From NCBI RefSeq assembly GCF_003931855.1, contig NZ_CP034248.1, positions 4,216,001-4,280,000 on the forward strand: 64,000 nt of DNA, given 5' to 3'. How positions within the stretch are numbered: position 1 is the first letter of the stretch; every line of letters starts with the position of its first letter. A program made the position numbers and the translations under genes. Positions 61,476-64,000 of this stretch are shown here, in pieces. The notes under the pieces were generated by a model. It did no database searches, was not told where the DNA came from, and saw only the letters and a program-made list of their open reading frames with translations. The DNA is from Paenibacillus lentus. GTDB taxonomy: Bacteria; Bacillota; Bacilli; Paenibacillales; Paenibacillaceae.

Positions 61476-62282
61476 TTACGAGCCAGTACTCTTATAGTGA
61501 TTAATTCCCACACTCCAAAATAGATAGGCTAAACAGAAAAGCCCTATTCCAATGACAGGCGTCAAATACTGAAAGACGGGATTGAATATGGAGAAATCAT
61601 GCTTATCCAGGAAAAATTGCGCCGGATAGAAGTTAATAAAAGCATAAGGAAGAATTAACGTTAAAATGACTTGAATCGGCGTTGCAAAAATAGAGATCGG
61701 ATAGCGAATGAACCCTTTTGCCTGGAAGAATAGAATATCCCTGAGTCCCCCACTCTCAACGACCCAGAAAGCCGGGACAGACGTAATAATCAGTGCCGCT
61801 CCTTGAATTAAAGACCCTCCGATCAGAGTAACGACCAGGAACATACTATTCACGAGATGCAAGGGGATTTGCAGTGAATGAATCGAATAGGCAATCACAA
61901 GAAGGGACAATAGAAAGTGGCTTAAATAACCGGAATTGAACTCCCTGCACACTAAGTACCAAAAGCTGTTCAAGGGCTTCACGAGCAATTCATCAAAGGT
62001 TCCGTCCTTAATCATGGCCGATAATTGTACCGTTGGATTGAAAAAGAAGAAGCCTGCAATCGCATACGAGCATAAATTTAATCCGTAGAGAAGCAGTACC
62101 TCCGGCGCTTCCCATCCATTGATCGTCTGAAATCGCGTCACGACGACCCATATCAGAAAAAATTCCGCAAAGTAAGAAACAAACTGGGCGATAACTCCAA
62201 GGATAAACGCTTTCCTATACTCAGCGATTCCGAGTATTCTTATTTTAATAAACTCGATATACAGTTGTACGTAATGCATCAT
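61476..62282 (-). CDS. ABC-2 permease, DUF990 family (second)
   Basis: A 268-residue membrane protein with six hydrophobic segments; IAEYRKAFILGVIAQFVSYFAEF and the MIKDGTFDELLVKPLN loop are typical of the PF06182 (ABC2_membrane_6/DUF990) family. Members form heterodimeric exporters with the neighbouring permease; a cyanobacterial relative has been linked to viologen export. Substrate here is unknown. Its start overlaps the previous gene's ribosome-site region (GGAGG in the last codons). Confidence 0.87.
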   Translation of the reverse strand: MMHYVQLYIEFIKIRILGIAEYRKAFILGVIAQFVSYFAEFFLIWVVVTRFQTINGWEAPEVLLLYGLNLCSYAIAGFFFFNPTVQLSAMIKDGTFDELLVKPLNSFWYLVCREFNSGYLSHFLLSLLVIAYSIHSLQIPLHLVNSMFLVVTLIGGSLIQGAALIITSVPAFWVVESGGLRDILFFQAKGFIRYPISIFATPIQVILTLILPYAFINFYPAQFFLDKHDFSIFNPVFQYLTPVIGIGLFCLAYLFWSVGINHYKSTGS

Positions 62283-63071
62283 TTATCCTCCATGTACCAC
62301 GATCTTTTTCTGGGCGCCGGACCAGATCAGCTTCTCGAGAACAACGAGTACCATCAGCCAAAGCAACTGAATGCCGAGGATGGATATTGAATCATCATAG
62401 GAGTATTTATTTAGGAATATGGAGATCGGCTCGAAGAAAATCATGCGGAAAGGAAGCAAATAGCATATGTTTTTCAGCCACTCCGGAAAGAACCATAACG
62501 GAATCGTTGATCCCGAGAATAATTCAAAGACCGCAAACACAAAGAAGGGAATATACCATGAGGTCTCCAGCCAAAAAGCAAACAACCCTATATTATACTT
62601 GATATAAAAGGAAATGAGGACGCCGAGTACGACAGAGATGACAAAGATGATAGAATTGAGGAAACTTCCAGGCCAAGAGAAGCCACAAAACAAGCTTACG
62701 ATGAACACGGCTGGAAAGGAGATAAAGATGACCTGAAAGAAGTTATTGCCGAGGTCTTCAGCGAATAAATAATTTTTGAAGTTTACAGGTCTCGTGAAAT
62801 CGCTGATAATGGAGCCGTCTTCTATTTTTCTCCCAATCTTATTCCCCGCCTCAGACTTCGTAAGCGTAAAAATAATCGAAGAGATCATAACGTATGTGAT
62901 CATCTGCTGCAAGCTTGCTGAATCCACTGTGCTCCCCTTGTATAAAGCTTCCCAGACGTTAATTTGCACGACGATAACTAGCAAACTGGCCAGGATTGAT
63001 ATGTAAAAATCAAATTTATACGCATATTTCTCCTTGAAAGCCAATACAAGAAACTTGCTGAATAAGCTCAT
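62283..63071 (-). CDS. ABC-2 permease, DUF990 family (first)
   Basis: A 262-residue membrane protein with six hydrophobic segments. KIGRKIEDGSIISDFTRPVN is the conserved cytoplasmic loop also seen as DGTFDELLVKPLN in the partner. Forms the heterodimeric channel with the next product. GGAGGAATAGG precedes the ATG. First gene of the three-gene operon. Confidence 0.87.
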   Translation of the reverse strand: MSLFSKFLVLAFKEKYAYKFDFYISILASLLVIVVQINVWEALYKGSTVDSASLQQMITYVMISSIIFTLTKSEAGNKIGRKIEDGSIISDFTRPVNFKNYLFAEDLGNNFFQVIFISFPAVFIVSLFCGFSWPGSFLNSIIFVISVVLGVLISFYIKYNIGLFAFWLETSWYIPFFVFAVFELFSGSTIPLWFFPEWLKNICYLLPFRMIFFEPISIFLNKYSYDDSISILGIQLLWLMVLVVLEKLIWSGAQKKIVVHGG

Positions 63072-63202
63072 CCTATTCCTCCATACGATGATCTATATAG
63101 CCCAACAGCCCAACAAAATGTTAATATATTCTAATCAGAATTAATACCATAACAATTAGTGATAAATTCATGCGCTTTACTTCAAAATAAAAGAATATTC
63201 AA

Positions 63203-63233
63203 GAAAGAGGCCGATCCTCGCCGGATCAACCTC
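63203..63233 (-). terminator. Terminator of the deaminase gene
   Basis: Minus strand GAGG-tt-GATCC-ggcga-GGATC-gg-CCTC followed by TTTC, 18 bp after the stop. Confidence 0.7.
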
Positions 63234-63250
63234 CTTTGATGACGCTAGCA

Positions 63251-63733
63251 TCAATGCTTCTTCAAGTAAAACTGACGATGGAGCTCACGAACTTCCTCTG
63301 CGAGCTCAGGCACAGGACCGTCCACGACAGTATCACGAATAACATCCTGGATGGAAAGATTGCGTACGCGCGACGCGGGAACCCCGAGTTCACTTAACCA
63401 TTGAGCCAACTGTTTGGAGGAACTCGCATAAACAATCCTCCCTAACCCGACCCAGCCATGCGCTGCAGCGCACATCGGGCAATGTTCACCGGAGGTATAT
63501 ACCGTCGCCTTTTCCCGCTCTTCCTCCGTCAGGTTATTCGCTGCCCAGCGAGCCAACGCAAACTCCGGGTGCTGGGTATGGTCTCCGCCGGCGACATGAT
63601 TATGGTCTTCTGCAAGCACTTCTCCATCGGATGAGACCAATACCGAGCCAAATGGCTCATCACCAGCCTCCAGGGCATCCTTTGCAAGTTGAATACAGCG
63701 TCGTAAATACTTCAGGTCCGTATCATTAATCAA
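63251..63733 (-). CDS. Nucleoside deaminase (CDA fold)
   Basis: A 160-residue zinc-dependent deaminase of the guanine/cytosine/tRNA-adenosine group. Zinc and catalytic residues are in HPEFALAR (His, proton-shuttle Glu) and GEHCPMCAAA (two Cys). The usual position HAE is HPE and PCxxC is HCPMC, so it is not a TadA orthologue. Start is TTG at 63733, six bases after GGGGAGGGG; the longer frame to 63778 contains that site. Confidence 0.85.
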   Translation of the reverse strand: MINDTDLKYLRRCIQLAKDALEAGDEPFGSVLVSSDGEVLAEDHNHVAGGDHTQHPEFALARWAANNLTEEEREKATVYTSGEHCPMCAAAHGWVGLGRIVYASSSKQLAQWLSELGVPASRVRNLSIQDVIRDTVVDGPVPELAEEVRELHRQFYLKKH

Positions 63734-64000
63734 ATCAATCCCCTCCCCTTTACAATCTATCAGGCCTATATCTAACACCTCACATATTTGCGTCTAGACC
63801 GATTGCTTTGGCGGTTTCAACCGCACAACTTATATTTTACCGCTTCCTCCCCAACAAAACCAATGCATCCATATGCGCATATGCTAGAAACCTAAATCCA
63901 GAGACCTTCCAGTTTCTGCAATCGTCTTAATGTTACTTAGGATCATCCACCAATATTGTTCTGTTTTACTGAAAAGAGGATTATCTTCTGTCCATTGATC
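63734..64000. other. Window end without a gene
   Basis: No ORF with a usable start and no clear hairpin or repeat was seen in the last ~265 bases; the stretch is probably the upstream region of the deaminase gene and of whatever lies beyond. Confidence 0.6.

Overview
The window looks like a chromosomal stretch of a Gram-positive, spore-forming Bacilli relative, most probably Paenibacillus or a close neighbour. Pointers are AGGAGG-type ribosome binding sites before nearly every gene, frequent TTG and GTG starts, a YjcZ-type sporulation miniprotein, YitT/YtpB/YtxH/YuzB-like Bacillus families, a Firmicute 6S RNA, a T-box and an MhqR quinone-stress regulon. No rRNA, tRNA, CRISPR array, intact prophage or insertion sequence was seen. 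Genus is an inference from gene families, not from a marker gene.

Layout. 1-9.4 kb: end of tpx, a DUF1499-type protein, 6S RNA, a YesL-type membrane protein, yjcZ, a CshA-type DEAD helicase, YitT, a DUF4015 hydrolase, pfkA with a 40-bp tandem repeat in its leader, and the terpene synthase YtpB. 9.7-18.5 kb: an MFS transporter, a nitroreductase, an alpha/alpha-toroid protein with a WYL regulator, a cold shock gene whose promoter carries a perfect 20-bp palindrome, PepF, LapA and an M42 peptidase. 18.5-30 kb: a repeat-bearing spacer, an ABC-F ATPase, DUF92, FAH-family, GDPD and CapA proteins, the heme operon hemE-hemH-hemY and a second MFS gene. 30-42 kb: a spacer with a second, inverted copy of the same dispersed repeat, an O-methyltransferase, an RlmL-type methyltransferase, an LTA-synthase-like enzyme, small metal/FeS-type proteins, an M14 peptidase, TraX, murI, YtxH, YutE/HepT-like, Dabb and patatin genes.

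42-49 kb holds the most unusual part: a DUF1266 gene overlapping a membrane J-domain/TPR gene, and a second paralogous J/TPR membrane gene 3 kb away. Both J domains carry HPE instead of HPD. Between them lie an HxlR regulator that seems to start at ATT, its SpxH/DsbA-like partner, a Nif3 protein and a decayed oxidoreductase. The arrangement recalls the Escherichia coli ybe/hscC locus, which also combines DUF1266 and membrane J proteins.

49-64 kb: ribokinase, a short T-box with no evident target gene, a GH10 xylanase with a cre-like site, an oxalate decarboxylase remnant, the mhqN-mhqO-mhqD cluster with mhqR and two matching operators, an SGNH esterase, a beta-lactamase-family enzyme, a MarR regulator, a low-molecular-weight tyrosine phosphatase, an APH-fold kinase, a three-gene ABC exporter and a nucleoside deaminase. 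Four gene remnants (lipid kinase, Gfo/Idh oxidoreductase, oxalate decarboxylase, DoxX) show that the spacers of this region are graveyards of lost genes.
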